The position numbers and the translations under genes are program-made. Source: Arcticibacter pallidicorallinus (lineage in GTDB: Bacteria > Bacteroidota > Bacteroidia > Sphingobacteriales > Sphingobacteriaceae). From it: 64,000 nucleotides of DNA. Location: the NCBI RefSeq assembly GCF_003002875.1, contig NZ_PVTH01000003.1, positions 310,001 to 374,000 of the forward strand. The letters are read 5' to 3'. Below are positions 48,827 through 57,972 of this stretch, in pieces. The notes beneath the pieces were generated by a model. It saw nothing but the letters and a program-made list of their open reading frames with translations. It was not told the origin of the DNA and did not search any database. How positions within the stretch are numbered: position 1 is the stretch's first letter; each line of letters opens with the position of its first letter.

Positions 48827-50080
48827 ATGGAGCTAAAAAGAGTTGTAGTAACAGGACTTGGTGCACTTACCCCAATTGGAAATACCGTTCCCGAATATTG
48901 GAATGGTCTGATCAATGGGGTGAGTGGCGCTGCTCCGATTACGAGGTTTGACGCAAGTTTATTTAAAACTAAATTTGCCTGCGAGGTTAAAAACTTCAAA
49001 CCTGAAGATTTTCTTGATCGTAAAGAAGCAAGAAAGTTAGACCCATTTGTACAGTATGCACTTGTTTCTACTGATGAAGCCGTTGCAGACGCCGGCCTGG
49101 ATTTTGAGAACCTTGACACCCACCGCATCGGAGTAATCTGGGGCTCGGGCATTGGAGGTTTGAAGACGTTTCAGGACGAAGTAACGAGCTTTGCACTTGG
49201 TGACGGAACTCCGCGATTTAATCCTTTCTTCATCCCCAAGATGATTCTGGATATCGCGCCGGGTCATATTTCTATTAAATATGGTTTAAGAGGTCCTAAC
49301 TTTTCTACTGTTTCTGCTTGTGCCTCATCAACCAATGCGTTGATTGATGCTTTTAACTACATCCGCCTGGGAATGGCTGATGTAATCATCTCCGGTGGTT
49401 CTGAGTCCATCATTAATGAAGCGGGAATGGGTGGCTTCAATGCCATGCATGCACTCTCTACAAGGAATGATGATCCTGCTACCGCTTCTCGTCCGTTCGA
49501 TAAGGACAGAGACGGTTTCGTTGCGGGAGAAGGATCAGGAACCATTATATTGGAAGAACTTGACCATGCAATTGCCCGCGGCGCTAAGATCTACGCTGAG
49601 ATTATCGGTGGGGGTATGAGTGCTGATGCCAATCACATCACAGCGCCACATCCGGAAGGATTAGGTGCTAAGCTGGTTATGTCTAATGCGTTGAAAGATG
49701 CGCGACTGACTACTGCCGACGTAGATTACATCAATGTTCATGGTACTTCGACCGGATTGGGTGATAAGAGCGAGTCTAAAGCCATTGTAGCCCTTTATGG
49801 TGAAGATGCTTACCGCTTGAATATCAGTTCGACCAAGTCGATGACAGGGCACTTACTCGGAGCCGCCGGCGCCGTGGAAAGTATTGCTGCCATCCTTGCT
49901 GTTAAAAATGACATTATACCTCCAACAATCAACCACTTTACTGATGATCCGGAGATTGACCCACGCCTGAACTTAACTTTCAATACAGCTCAGAAGAGGC
50001 TCGTACGTGCTGCTCAAAGCAACACTTTCGGCTTCGGTGGTCACAACGCTTCCGTAATCTTTAGAAAGTACGAAGATTAA
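48827..50080 (+). CDS. fabF: 3-oxoacyl-ACP synthase II
   Basis: Condensing enzyme of 417 residues that elongates acyl-ACP with malonyl-ACP. The catalytic Cys is in STVSACASSTNALIDAF, with His residues in NVHGTSTGLGDKSE and KSMTGHLLGAAGAVES. The N-terminus RVVVTGLGALTPIG and C-terminus NTFGFGGHNASVIF are standard KAS II. It follows acpP by 19 bases. A 142-base gap precedes rnc. Confidence 0.97.
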   Translation: MELKRVVVTGLGALTPIGNTVPEYWNGLINGVSGAAPITRFDASLFKTKFACEVKNFKPEDFLDRKEARKLDPFVQYALVSTDEAVADAGLDFENLDTHRIGVIWGSGIGGLKTFQDEVTSFALGDGTPRFNPFFIPKMILDIAPGHISIKYGLRGPNFSTVSACASSTNALIDAFNYIRLGMADVIISGGSESIINEAGMGGFNAMHALSTRNDDPATASRPFDKDRDGFVAGEGSGTIILEELDHAIARGAKIYAEIIGGGMSADANHITAPHPEGLGAKLVMSNALKDARLTTADVDYINVHGTSTGLGDKSESKAIVALYGEDAYRLNISSTKSMTGHLLGAAGAVESIAAILAVKNDIIPPTINHFTDDPEIDPRLNLTFNTAQKRLVRAAQSNTFGFGGHNASVIFRKYED

Positions 50081-50222
50081 ACTGGATTTATTAATTGCCA
50101 TAAGGCCCGGGTCTGTCTGATCTGCATTTGAGATAAATTTATCATGGAAGATGGATTTATTTTAAATGCCTTAATTACCGACTTCGGGCTTTTGTCATTT
50201 AATAAATGGATCAAACACACGA

Positions 50223-50951
50223 ATGCCAATATCCTCAATTTATAAGCTTTATTTTTCTCCTCAACGCAAGTACATTTCCTTGATGAGGAACCTTCTTGGC
50301 TTTGTGCCCGGAAATATTAAGCTTTACCGGATGGCTTTCAGGCACCGTTCTGTTGCCATCATCCTGAAGAACGGTACGAAAAACAGTAACGAGAGGCTGG
50401 AGTTTTTGGGTGATGCAGTGCTGGGAGCTGTCATTGCTGACGAGCTATTCAAACGCTATCCTTACAAAACAGAAGGTTTTCTGACTGAAATGCGCTCGAA
50501 GATTGTGAGTCGCGTTAACCTTAATCAGCTCGCTAAAAAGCTCGGTCTTGATGAGCTCATTGAGTACGATAATCGCATCGTCAACTTCCCTACAAAGCAA
50601 AGCTCCCTTTTAGGTGACGCTTTTGAAGCATTGATTGGGGCGATCTATCTGGACAAAGGATACGAGTTCACGCATAATTTCCTTTTGATGCGTATAATCA
50701 AGCCGCATATTGACATCCTTACGCTTGAGAATACGGAGACAAATTTCAAAAGTAAGCTTATTGAGTGGTGCCAGCGCCAGGGAAAGGATATTCTCTTTGA
50801 AATCGTTCCTAACGGTGAAGGTGAGAGCATGAAACTGTTTACGGTGAATGCGCTGGTTGACGGTGAAACCAGAGGCGTGGGACGCGATTACAATAAAAAG
50901 AATGCCGAGAAGCTGGCAGCTGAAAAAGCCTGCGAGGATCTCGGAATTTAA
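50223..50951 (+). CDS. rnc: Ribonuclease III
   Basis: Double-strand-specific endoribonuclease of 242 residues, involved in rRNA and mRNA processing. Signature NERLEFLGDAVLGAVIA carries the first catalytic acidic group. GDAFEALIGAIYLDKG gives the second Asp/Glu pair. The C-terminal ~65 residues are a dsRNA-binding domain (NFKSKLIEWCQRQG, KKNAEKLAAEKACEDL). The N-terminus is somewhat extended before the first helix, as in other Bacteroidota. A weak hairpin with CGGG/CCCG lies after its stop. Confidence 0.96.
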   Translation: MPISSIYKLYFSPQRKYISLMRNLLGFVPGNIKLYRMAFRHRSVAIILKNGTKNSNERLEFLGDAVLGAVIADELFKRYPYKTEGFLTEMRSKIVSRVNLNQLAKKLGLDELIEYDNRIVNFPTKQSSLLGDAFEALIGAIYLDKGYEFTHNFLLMRIIKPHIDILTLENTETNFKSKLIEWCQRQGKDILFEIVPNGEGESMKLFTVNALVDGETRGVGRDYNKKNAEKLAAEKACEDLGI

Positions 50952-50985
50952 ATGGCACGGGTTTTCTGCCCGCACCATCCTTTAT
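50950..50985. terminator. Possible terminator between rnc and mlaD
   Basis: TGG-CA-CGGG pairs with CCCG-CA-CCA around a TTTTCTG loop, with a T-rich stretch after it. Two internal mismatches make it weak. It lies between convergent genes. Confidence 0.4.
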
Positions 50986-51966
50986 TTACTTCATCTTTTC
51001 TTCTTCTTTAGCCTTCTTGCGGAAGAATCCGCGAAGCAAAAAGTTATGTTGTAAAGCCTCCAAATTCTCATCTAGCTTCTGGGAGCTGGTTTCCAGATTC
51101 GTCAAGGTCTTTTTAAGGCTCGCTGCCGATTCCTGATCGTTTAATAATACACCTATCGCGTTGTTCTTGTCATTCAGCTTCTGCCCTGCTGTGCTCAGAT
51201 CTTCAGATAGGGAAGCAGCGGCAACGGAGAGCTTCCGGATGTTTCCGACAGATCCTTCAAGCTGAGAGAAGACTCCCGTATCGGTGAGCAGCTCATCTAC
51301 CAGACCGCCCTTAGTATTTAGCTTATTTGAAAAAGCGCTAAGTGATACAGCGGTGCGGTTAATATTCTGAGACGCACTGTTCAAGCCAGCCATAGTATTC
51401 TTCAGATTTCCGGCCATAAGCGAATCAGTGAGCAACGCTCCGATAGCGCCTTCGCCATTTGCCATCTTACCGCTAATAACCTTTAAATTTCCTGTTATTT
51501 CAATCAGATTTCTGTTGTTTGCCTGCAAGTCTTCCAGCATGGCGTCCGTGCTCAGCGCTTTCTTAACATGAAGACGGTCTCCTGATTCGACCACGGGTAA
51601 ATTGATGTTTCCACCCTCTATTACGATGATCCTGTTTCCGATGAACCCTTCAGAACTGATCTGGGCAGTAGCATTTTTATGTATATACTTCTGAGCTTCT
51701 TGCTCTACGTTCATTTTGATTTTGACCTGAGAGGTACCGTAAAAGTCGATCTTCTTCACAGTGCCTATCTTTACCCCGGAAAACCACACGTTATTTCCGA
51801 CTTTAAGACCCGCTACGTTATCAAAAATTGCATTCAGCTCAATACTCTTCACAAAGCGTTTTTGTTGTCCTGCAAGCGTAAAAATACCGGCTACGAACAG
51901 GACAATACCCAGGAACACAAAAATGCCAACTATTACTGAGCGTTTATTTTCTGAAGTTTCCATCAA
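50986..51966 (-). CDS. mlaD: MlaD-type MCE domain protein
   Basis: Periplasmic or inner-membrane-anchored MCE protein of 326 residues for phospholipid trafficking. A single membrane helix lies near residues 11-28 (VIVGIFVFLGIVLFVAG). The MCE domain follows at about 38-115, with AIFDNVAGLKVGNNVWFSGVKIGTVKKID and SSEGFIGNRIIVIEGG. The remaining 200 residues are a long helical region with repeated small-residue heptads. It is the last gene of mlaE-mlaF-mlaD, overlapping mlaF by 4 bases. Confidence 0.92.
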   Translation of the reverse strand: MMETSENKRSVIVGIFVFLGIVLFVAGIFTLAGQQKRFVKSIELNAIFDNVAGLKVGNNVWFSGVKIGTVKKIDFYGTSQVKIKMNVEQEAQKYIHKNATAQISSEGFIGNRIIVIEGGNINLPVVESGDRLHVKKALSTDAMLEDLQANNRNLIEITGNLKVISGKMANGEGAIGALLTDSLMAGNLKNTMAGLNSASQNINRTAVSLSAFSNKLNTKGGLVDELLTDTGVFSQLEGSVGNIRKLSVAAASLSEDLSTAGQKLNDKNNAIGVLLNDQESAASLKKTLTNLETSSQKLDENLEALQHNFLLRGFFRKKAKEEEKMK

Positions 51967-52736
51967 GATGTAAAATTATAGTTATAAAAAGTTTGAATGC
52001 GTTCATCCTCTGTATTAAACACTTCTTCAAATGTGCCCGTCTTCTCGAACCGGCCATCGAGTAGCATCATGATACGGTCGCCGGTTGATTTAGCACAAGT
52101 CAGGTCGTGAGTGATGATTATGGATGATGTATTATATCGTTCCTGAACCTCATTTATGAGGTTGTTTATATCTATGCAGGTGATTGGATCGAGCCCTGCA
52201 GTAGGTTCGTCATAGAGCATGATCTCCGGCCGCATGATCAACGTTCGGGCGATACCGATACGTTTACGCTGTCCGCCCGATAATTCAGACGGCATCTGGT
52301 TTAAGGCCTGTGACAGTCCAACTCCTTCGAGTACTTCCTCGATCGCGTGGTCGATCTCCTTTCTTGTGACATGCGGAGCGTTCCGAACCAGCGGAAATTC
52401 AAGATTTTCTTTAACCGTCATACTATCATATAACGCGCTATTCTGAAACGAGAACCCAATCTTTAAACGTAGTTGTTGCAGTTCTTTTGTCGTCAACTTG
52501 TCGACTTCCTGCCCGAGTACGTTCACCGTACCGGCGTCCTGCTTAAGCAATCCGGATACGATTTTGATTAATACCGACTTTCCTGTCCCTGAGCGCCCCA
52601 GCACTACCAGGTTTTCGCCCTTATAAAGTTCCAGATCGATATCGCGCAAAACATGAAGATCACCAAAAGATTTCCTCAATCCTTTGATGGAAATAGGATG
52701 TTCGCTCATATCGACGGGTGCAATAGGTTTTTCCAT
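51963..52736 (-). CDS. mlaF: MlaF-type ABC transporter ATP-binding protein
   Basis: ATPase of 257 residues for the MlaE permease. Walker A GRSGTGKS is near residue 48. The signature ELSGGQRKRIGIARTL, Walker B MLYDEPTAGLDP and the switch His (IIITHD) are intact. It overlaps mlaD by 4 bases and mlaE by 1 base, showing tight translational coupling. Together they drive phospholipid transport between the membranes. Confidence 0.96.
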   Translation of the reverse strand: MEKPIAPVDMSEHPISIKGLRKSFGDLHVLRDIDLELYKGENLVVLGRSGTGKSVLIKIVSGLLKQDAGTVNVLGQEVDKLTTKELQQLRLKIGFSFQNSALYDSMTVKENLEFPLVRNAPHVTRKEIDHAIEEVLEGVGLSQALNQMPSELSGGQRKRIGIARTLIMRPEIMLYDEPTAGLDPITCIDINNLINEVQERYNTSSIIITHDLTCAKSTGDRIMMLLDGRFEKTGTFEEVFNTEDERIQTFYNYNFTS

Positions 52737-53518
52737 CAGCGTATTGCGTTAACTACCTGAACTACTAAAATCTCTTCAATAAAGATGAGGAACATGGATA
52801 CCACAACAGCAGAATTCGCCGCTTTACCTACGCCTTCCGTGCCTTTTGAAGAGTTATATCCCTGATAGCATCCCACAGCTCCAATAGTGAAGCCAAATAG
52901 CGTCGCTTTTATAACAGATGAAAACAGGTCGAGAAAGGATATGTTTTGCAGGGAGCTTTCGACGAAGGAAGAAAAACTGGTCTGCTCATTCTGTGTAACA
53001 TTGATAAATGAGCCTGCAAGTGCCACCACCCCGGTATAGATAGCCAGTATGGGTATCATAAAGGTCGTTGCTATCATGCGGGTTACGACCAGGAATTTGA
53101 AAGGATTGGTGCCGGATACTTCCATCGCATCGATTTGTTCAGTCACCTTCATGGAACCCAGTTCTGCCCCAATCTGCGATCCAACCTTTCCTGCCGCGAT
53201 AAGTGCTGTCACGAGTGGCGCCAGGGCCCTGATAATTGCAATGGATACCAGACTTGGAAGCCATGAGGCGGCACCGAACTCTGCCAAAGAAGGCCGCGAC
53301 TGTTTAGTGAACACTAATCCTGTTATAAAGCCTGTCAGTGTGATCAGGGGTAACGATTTATATCCGATATCGTAACACTGCTTCACCAGTTCCTTAAACT
53401 CATAGGGCGGAAAAAGCACTTCTTTGAAGAATCTTAATAAGAATCGGTAGACATCATATAAGGTTGTGAAAACCCCGTCTATCTTTTTGGAAATAATGTA
53501 TTTACCTGATTTCTTCAT
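52736..53518 (-). CDS. mlaE: MlaE-type ABC transporter permease
   Basis: Inner-membrane permease of 260 residues, MlaE family. Membrane helices are near residues 50-72 (LPLITLTGFITGLVF) and in four further hydrophobic stretches. The family loop GSQIGAELGSMKVTEQIDAMEV is present, followed by NPFKFLVVTRMIATTFMIPILA. It is first in mlaE-mlaF-mlaD. MlaB and MlaC are not encoded here. Confidence 0.95.
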   Translation of the reverse strand: MKKSGKYIISKKIDGVFTTLYDVYRFLLRFFKEVLFPPYEFKELVKQCYDIGYKSLPLITLTGFITGLVFTKQSRPSLAEFGAASWLPSLVSIAIIRALAPLVTALIAAGKVGSQIGAELGSMKVTEQIDAMEVSGTNPFKFLVVTRMIATTFMIPILAIYTGVVALAGSFINVTQNEQTSFSSFVESSLQNISFLDLFSSVIKATLFGFTIGAVGCYQGYNSSKGTEGVGKAANSAVVVSMFLIFIEEILVVQVVNAIR

Positions 53519-53748
53519 AGATGAATGTGTGAGGTACTGCTCTGAGCTCCTGACTTTTTTTGTCTTTTGTTCAAAAAATTCATGCGTGCCGCAAACTTAC
53601 TTGAAAATATATTATCTAACATATGATTATTCTCATATTAATGTAATTGCTTGTAATAAGATATAAATTCAAGCCTATTTGTTTCAGATAAAATAAATAC
53701 GTGATAAAATAAGGTTGGGTATTACTAATATTTTTAGTATTTTTAACT

Positions 53749-54819
53749 ATGCCTTATGAAAACAATAACGAATACTTTAAGGGTAGGGGAGCCCAAATAA
53801 ATACACATAGCAAATTCTCAAGCATCCGGTACGTAAAAGAGCATATTGAAGGGATAGATGAAGAGCTATACGAACATACTGCTACGCAGCTCATTGATAC
53901 TTATCCGAAAAGTATCGTCAGCAAATCAGAAAGTCCGGACCTTCGGTTTATGTACTCTGTGAACCCTTATCAGGGATGTGAACACGGTTGTCTCTATTGC
54001 TATGCACGAAATTCGCATGAATATTGGGGATATAGCGCCGGATTGGATTTCGAACGTAAGATCATCGTGAAGCGAAACGCACCAGAACTGCTTGAAGCAT
54101 TTTTCAATAAACGGGGATACTCACCTCATCCCATCATGCTGTCTGGAAACACCGACTGCTATCAGCCCATCGAACGGAAGCTGGGTATTACCAGGGAGCT
54201 ACTAAAACTTTTCTTAAAATATAAGCATCCTGTGAGCATCATCAGTAAAAACAATCTTATTGTGCGGGATCTGGATATTCTGGAGCCTTTGGCCAGGCTC
54301 AACCTTGTTCATGTATCAATAACCATCAATTCGCTGAATGAAAGTTTGAGACAGAAGATGGAACCGAGAACAGTGACAGCGAACAGCCGCTTGAAGGTTA
54401 TCCAAGCGTTAAGCAAGGCGGGCATACCGGTACACCTCATGATTGCTCCTATAGTCCCCGGACTAAACAGTGATGAAATACCCGCATTGGTGAGAGCAGC
54501 AGCGAACGAAGGCGCGAAGGCAGCGTCGTTTACCCTCGTGAGGCTAAACGGAGTGATTTCGGAAGTTTTTACTGACTGGCTTCACAAGGCCTATCCTGAT
54601 CGGGCCAATAAGGTGCTGAATATGATCGCATCATGTCACGAAGGCAAGCTAAACGACTCCAGATGGGGAACGCGTATGAAGGGCGATGGTAAAATAGCGG
54701 AGAGTATCCACTCGTTATTTGCTATCGCTCTGAAGAAGTATATGCCGGATAACCAGCTTCCGGACTTTGATTTAAGTCACTTCCTTCCCGCCAGCGGCAG
54801 GCAGACTTCGCTGTTTTGA
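53749..54819 (+). CDS. PA0069-type radical SAM protein
   Basis: Radical SAM enzyme of 356 residues of the PA0069/SPL-like family. The iron-sulfur cysteines are in the CxxxCxxC motif seen as GCEHGCLYCYARN. Family segments are MYSVNPYQ, LSGNTDCYQPIERKLGITR and MIAPIVPGLN for the barrel, with the C-terminal WGTRMKGDG. No fused domain is found. The true substrate of this family is not established. It is monocistronic and ends in a strong terminator shared with the next, convergent gene. Confidence 0.92.
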   Translation: MPYENNNEYFKGRGAQINTHSKFSSIRYVKEHIEGIDEELYEHTATQLIDTYPKSIVSKSESPDLRFMYSVNPYQGCEHGCLYCYARNSHEYWGYSAGLDFERKIIVKRNAPELLEAFFNKRGYSPHPIMLSGNTDCYQPIERKLGITRELLKLFLKYKHPVSIISKNNLIVRDLDILEPLARLNLVHVSITINSLNESLRQKMEPRTVTANSRLKVIQALSKAGIPVHLMIAPIVPGLNSDEIPALVRAAANEGAKAASFTLVRLNGVISEVFTDWLHKAYPDRANKVLNMIASCHEGKLNDSRWGTRMKGDGKIAESIHSLFAIALKKYMPDNQLPDFDLSHFLPASGRQTSLF

Positions 54820-54828
54820 TATAAAACA

Positions 54829-54873
54829 AGAGAGGCTATACCGTTTAAACAGTATAGCCTCTCTCGTTTTATA
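54829..54873. terminator. Strong bidirectional terminator
   Basis: AGAGAGGCTATAC (54829-54841) pairs perfectly over 13 bases with GTATAGCCTCTCT (54852-54864). Flanking runs of A (plus side) and T (54867 on) fit termination in both directions, between the convergent radical SAM and zinc-ribbon genes. Confidence 0.92.
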
Positions 54874-54909
54874 TATAGACGAAACGGATAGAAATCCGTT
54901 ATTCTTTAT

Positions 54910-55662
54910 TTAGAAAACACCTTCTTCGGTGTGCTCACCGCTTAACGCTTCATCAACAAGTATTCTTCCGCAATGCTCGCATACGATGATCTTCTTATGC
55001 TGACGGATGTCTAACTGACGCTGAGGAGGAATCTGATTGAAACATCCTGCGCATGAATCACGCTGAATAGTTACCACAGCTAATCCATTTTTAGCATTTC
55101 CACGCAGACGGTTGTAGGCAGTAAGAAGTCTTTCGTCAATGTTTACCTCCGCTTCAGCAGCCTTAGCAGAAAGCTCCTGCTCCTCTTTCTGAGTTTCAGA
55201 AGTGATATTCTCCAATTCGGACTTCTTCAGTTCAAGATCTTTCTTACGTTCTTCAAGATCAAGAAGAGCTCTTTCGTATACTTGAGTCTTATTAACGATT
55301 TCGAAGTTAAATTCCTTAATCTTCTTCTCGCTTACCTGAACATCAAGACCCTGAATTTCGATCTCCTTAGAGATAGCATCGTACTCACGGTTATTCTTTA
55401 CTTCGTTAAGCTGTGTTTCGTATCTCTTTGTATTAGCAAGAGCATCCTTAATCATGTTTTTCCGGGTAACGATTGAGTCCTCCAGATCATCAAGATCAGC
55501 TTTTATTTTTTGTATACGAGTTTCAAGACCGGCAACTTCATCTTCAAGATCGGAAACCTCCATTGGAAGTTCACCTCTTACCTGTCTGATCTTATCAACT
55601 TTGGTGTGAATTGTTTGCAGTTCGTATAAAGCCTTAAGCTTCTGTTCTACGGTTTGTTCCAT
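54910..55662 (-). CDS. Coiled-coil zinc-ribbon protein (CdsZ-like)
   Basis: Protein of 250 residues. About 190 residues of charged coiled coil (VSDLEDEVAGLETRIQK onward) are followed by a C4 zinc ribbon, CAGC...CEHC, near residues 205-240. It belongs to the C4-type zinc-ribbon family related to Chlamydia CT398/CdsZ, which in Chlamydia links sigma-54 and type III secretion; role in Bacteroidota unknown. It shares one base with the upstream nif3 gene, a common and conserved pairing. Confidence 0.9.
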   Translation of the reverse strand: MEQTVEQKLKALYELQTIHTKVDKIRQVRGELPMEVSDLEDEVAGLETRIQKIKADLDDLEDSIVTRKNMIKDALANTKRYETQLNEVKNNREYDAISKEIEIQGLDVQVSEKKIKEFNFEIVNKTQVYERALLDLEERKKDLELKKSELENITSETQKEEQELSAKAAEAEVNIDERLLTAYNRLRGNAKNGLAVVTIQRDSCAGCFNQIPPQRQLDIRQHKKIIVCEHCGRILVDEALSGEHTEEGVF

Positions 55663-56759
55663 TAAATTAAGTAATTTATGGGGTTTGTATCTATTGCTGT
55701 TAAATGGATTGCAAAGTTAGGAAATTTTTTCTTAATAATATCAAATAACAGCTCCTGCGTAAATTGCTCAGTTTCAAAATGTCCCATGTCTGAAATGACG
55801 ATTTTTCCCTCCGCGTCGAAAAACTCATGATACTTAAAATCTGCCGTGATAAATACGTCCGCTCCGGCCGAAATTGCTGCTTGCAGGAGAAAGCTTCCTG
55901 AGCCTCCGCAGACGGCTACACGTCTGACCGGGTTCCCTCTGAGCGCGGTGTGTCTGATGACCCTGGCACCAAGGGCTGACTTCGCGAATTGAAGAAACTC
56001 CATTTCGTCTGTCGCTGTCTGCAGAGTTCCGACCATGCCTGCTCCTGCCTGATAAAATGAGTTAGACAGTGGGTAGAGATCGTAAGCTACTTCCTCGTAA
56101 GGATGGGCTTCAAGTAATGCTACCAATACTTTGCGCTCCAGATAATCGGGATAAATGGTTTCGACTCTCACTTCCTCTTCGTGATGCAGTTCGTTTACCT
56201 TTCCTGCGAAAGGACCCGCATTCTCACCTGCTTTAAACGTACCGGTTCCGGTAACATTAAAACTGCAGTCTGAATAGTTTCCGATATGTCCAGCGCCAAC
56301 TTGGAAAACGGCGTTTCTTACCCGTTCCACGTGGCACAGGGGCACGAATGTGACCAGCTTCTTCAGTAGATTTTTCTTGGGTGACAAGATCTGCATGTTT
56401 TGTAAGCCCAGCTTTTCACAGATCTTAGCATTGACCCCACCGCTTACATGGTCGAGATTGGTATGGATGGCATAAAGAGCAATATCATGCTTAATAGCCT
56501 TCATCACTGCTCGTTCAACGTAATTCTTCTTATTGAACCTTTTCAAGCCTTTAAATACTATCGGATGGTGGGAAATAACCAAGTTGCAGCCTTTGCTGAT
56601 CGCTTCGTCTATAACAGCCTCGGTACAGTCCAGACTAATCAGCGCAGCAGTAACCAGGGTATGAGGTTCTCCCACTATGAGGCCAGAGTTATCGTAGTCT
56701 TCCTGTAAAGAAAGAGGAGCAATGCCTTCCAGATATTGGGTTATATCACTTATCTTCAT
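55662..56759 (-). CDS. Nif3-like dinuclear metal-centre protein
   Basis: Protein of 365 residues, Nif3/YbgI family (NGG1-interacting factor 3). The start at 56759 (MKISDITQYLEGIAP) was chosen; 30 bases earlier the sequence has no family resemblance. Metal-binding His and Asp/Glu segments are VISHHPIVFKGLKRF, YAIHTNLDH, and HFETEQFTQELL at the C-terminus. A middle domain, including AHPYEEVAYDLYPL, is the PII-like insert of the long form. It overlaps the upstream membrane protein by 14 bases and the zinc-ribbon gene by 1 base. Biochemical role unproven. Confidence 0.93.
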   Translation of the reverse strand: MKISDITQYLEGIAPLSLQEDYDNSGLIVGEPHTLVTAALISLDCTEAVIDEAISKGCNLVISHHPIVFKGLKRFNKKNYVERAVMKAIKHDIALYAIHTNLDHVSGGVNAKICEKLGLQNMQILSPKKNLLKKLVTFVPLCHVERVRNAVFQVGAGHIGNYSDCSFNVTGTGTFKAGENAGPFAGKVNELHHEEEVRVETIYPDYLERKVLVALLEAHPYEEVAYDLYPLSNSFYQAGAGMVGTLQTATDEMEFLQFAKSALGARVIRHTALRGNPVRRVAVCGGSGSFLLQAAISAGADVFITADFKYHEFFDAEGKIVISDMGHFETEQFTQELLFDIIKKKFPNFAIHLTAIDTNPINYLI

Positions 56760-57237
56760 ATTCCTTCTGCTCGTCTTTCTCAAGGACATTCTTGTACCAG
56801 CTTATCTTAGACCAATAGGTCAGAAAAAGGATGATCTGCAGGATGCCGATAATTTCAATAGCAATGGCTACGTTATCCGGAATGCCTTTAGTGGCGTTGA
56901 TCATCTCTTCGGGAGTTTTAGCAGACAGTCTGATCATCACAGAAGGGACAACGGATATAAGGGATATTGCTGCATAAAGCATCCCCTGCATAAATGTGGG
57001 TCTTTCGGTTACATCAAAGTCGCGTGCCGTCAACTCCTTCTTTAACGATGAACTTAGCTTGGTAGCAACCACAAAATTCCAGATCCAGTTAAAGCCGGGA
57101 ATGAGAAGCAGCCATATAAGTTTAGGTTTTATATCCTGATTTTCGGGCGCGACATGAGAGAGTGTTTTCGTGATGCTAAAGCAAAAAAAGCCTGTCATTA
57201 AGAGGCTGATGAAAGCGGCTATAAATAGTGGAGCCAT
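56746..57237 (-). CDS. Four-helix membrane protein
   Basis: Predicted inner-membrane protein of 163 residues with hydrophobic segments near residues 1-22, 40-60, 85-105 and 122-142, and a charged C-terminal tail (EKDEQKEYEDK). The first pair encloses a GFNWIWNFVV motif. I do not assign a family with confidence. It overlaps the nif3 start by 14 bases, suggesting co-translation, and follows a run of other small membrane proteins. Confidence 0.7.
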   Translation of the reverse strand: MAPLFIAAFISLLMTGFFCFSITKTLSHVAPENQDIKPKLIWLLLIPGFNWIWNFVVATKLSSSLKKELTARDFDVTERPTFMQGMLYAAISLISVVPSVMIRLSAKTPEEMINATKGIPDNVAIAIEIIGILQIILFLTYWSKISWYKNVLEKDEQKEYEDK

Positions 57238-57309
57238 AGTTCTGTATTAATATTTGTCTTGAGCAGACAAAAGTACACATTTAGCCAGGAATGCTGACAG
57301 GTGTGATCT

Positions 57310-57675
57310 CTAGCGGTTATAAACCATCTTTATCATCTGAGCGCTCTCGACAGCCACCGTTTGATTAAAGTCGTTGGCTATGCTTCTGTAATTGATCAGG
57401 TCGACAATTGTACCGATAAAGCAGAGACCGGCAGTGAAGAAATACAAAATGCCCATACCGATCTGACGGGTCGCAAATCGCTGCACACCAGCAACACCAA
57501 TAAAGCCCAAAAGCGTGAAAAGTAGCACAGTGTCCGTGCTGAATCGTTTGCCCGAGTAAAGCATAACAAAGCGCTGTGCTTGTTCATCGGTCATTCCGGT
57601 AGTTAACTGACTAAGAAATTGAAATTCTTCCGGTGTGATTCCTCTAATACCATAGAGAAGATTATGCAGATTCAT
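57310..57675 (-). CDS. TM2-domain membrane protein
   Basis: Protein of 121 residues. A 45-residue soluble N-terminus (TPEEFQFLSQLTTGMTDEQ) precedes a TM2-type helical hairpin: LLFTLLGFIGVAGVQRFATRQ and ILYFFTAGLCFIGTIVDLI. TM2 proteins have two helices joined by a short turn with a basic or polar motif. The gene overlaps the DUF2752 gene upstream by 4 bases. Function unknown. Confidence 0.85.
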   Translation of the reverse strand: MNLHNLLYGIRGITPEEFQFLSQLTTGMTDEQAQRFVMLYSGKRFSTDTVLLFTLLGFIGVAGVQRFATRQIGMGILYFFTAGLCFIGTIVDLINYRSIANDFNQTVAVESAQMIKMVYNR

Positions 57676-57971
57676 ATAACTGATTTAGACAGGAAAGTTA
57701 CTTTTATTTTCATCGATAGAGAAACTATTCGATGAAATAAAATGAGCATCCCGGGAAGACCAAACCAATGATAATCTAACGATCTGATGAAATTACCATG
57801 AAGAATAGCGATCAGGGATCTGCCAAAGCCACATCCCGGGCACCAGTGCCAACCGGAATTAGCTAGCGGACACAGTGAAAGATGGGGAGTTGAATCCAGA
57901 TCGGCAAAGGCCAGAAGACACAGTGCCGTTACCCAAAAAGCAAGCTCGATTAGCAGACCACTTATTTTCAA
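57672..57971 (-). CDS. DUF2752 membrane protein
   Basis: Small membrane protein of 99 residues. The DUF2752 signature is seen as LCPLANSGWHWCPGCGFGR with the CPGCG core, followed by a helix beginning SLIAILHG and a C-terminal hydrophobic stretch. The paired Cys residues may bind metal or form disulfides. It overlaps the TM2 gene by 4 bases and is 1 base from the DUF4199 gene. Function unknown. Confidence 0.85.
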   Translation of the reverse strand: MKISGLLIELAFWVTALCLLAFADLDSTPHLSLCPLANSGWHWCPGCGFGRSLIAILHGNFIRSLDYHWFGLPGMLILFHRIVSLSMKIKVTFLSKSVI

Positions 57972-57972
57972 C

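Noticed and set aside
53723-53739. Short TACTAA/TTAGTA hairpin before the radical SAM gene
   Set aside because: Only 6-bp A/T-rich arms; likely chance in the AT-rich upstream region.
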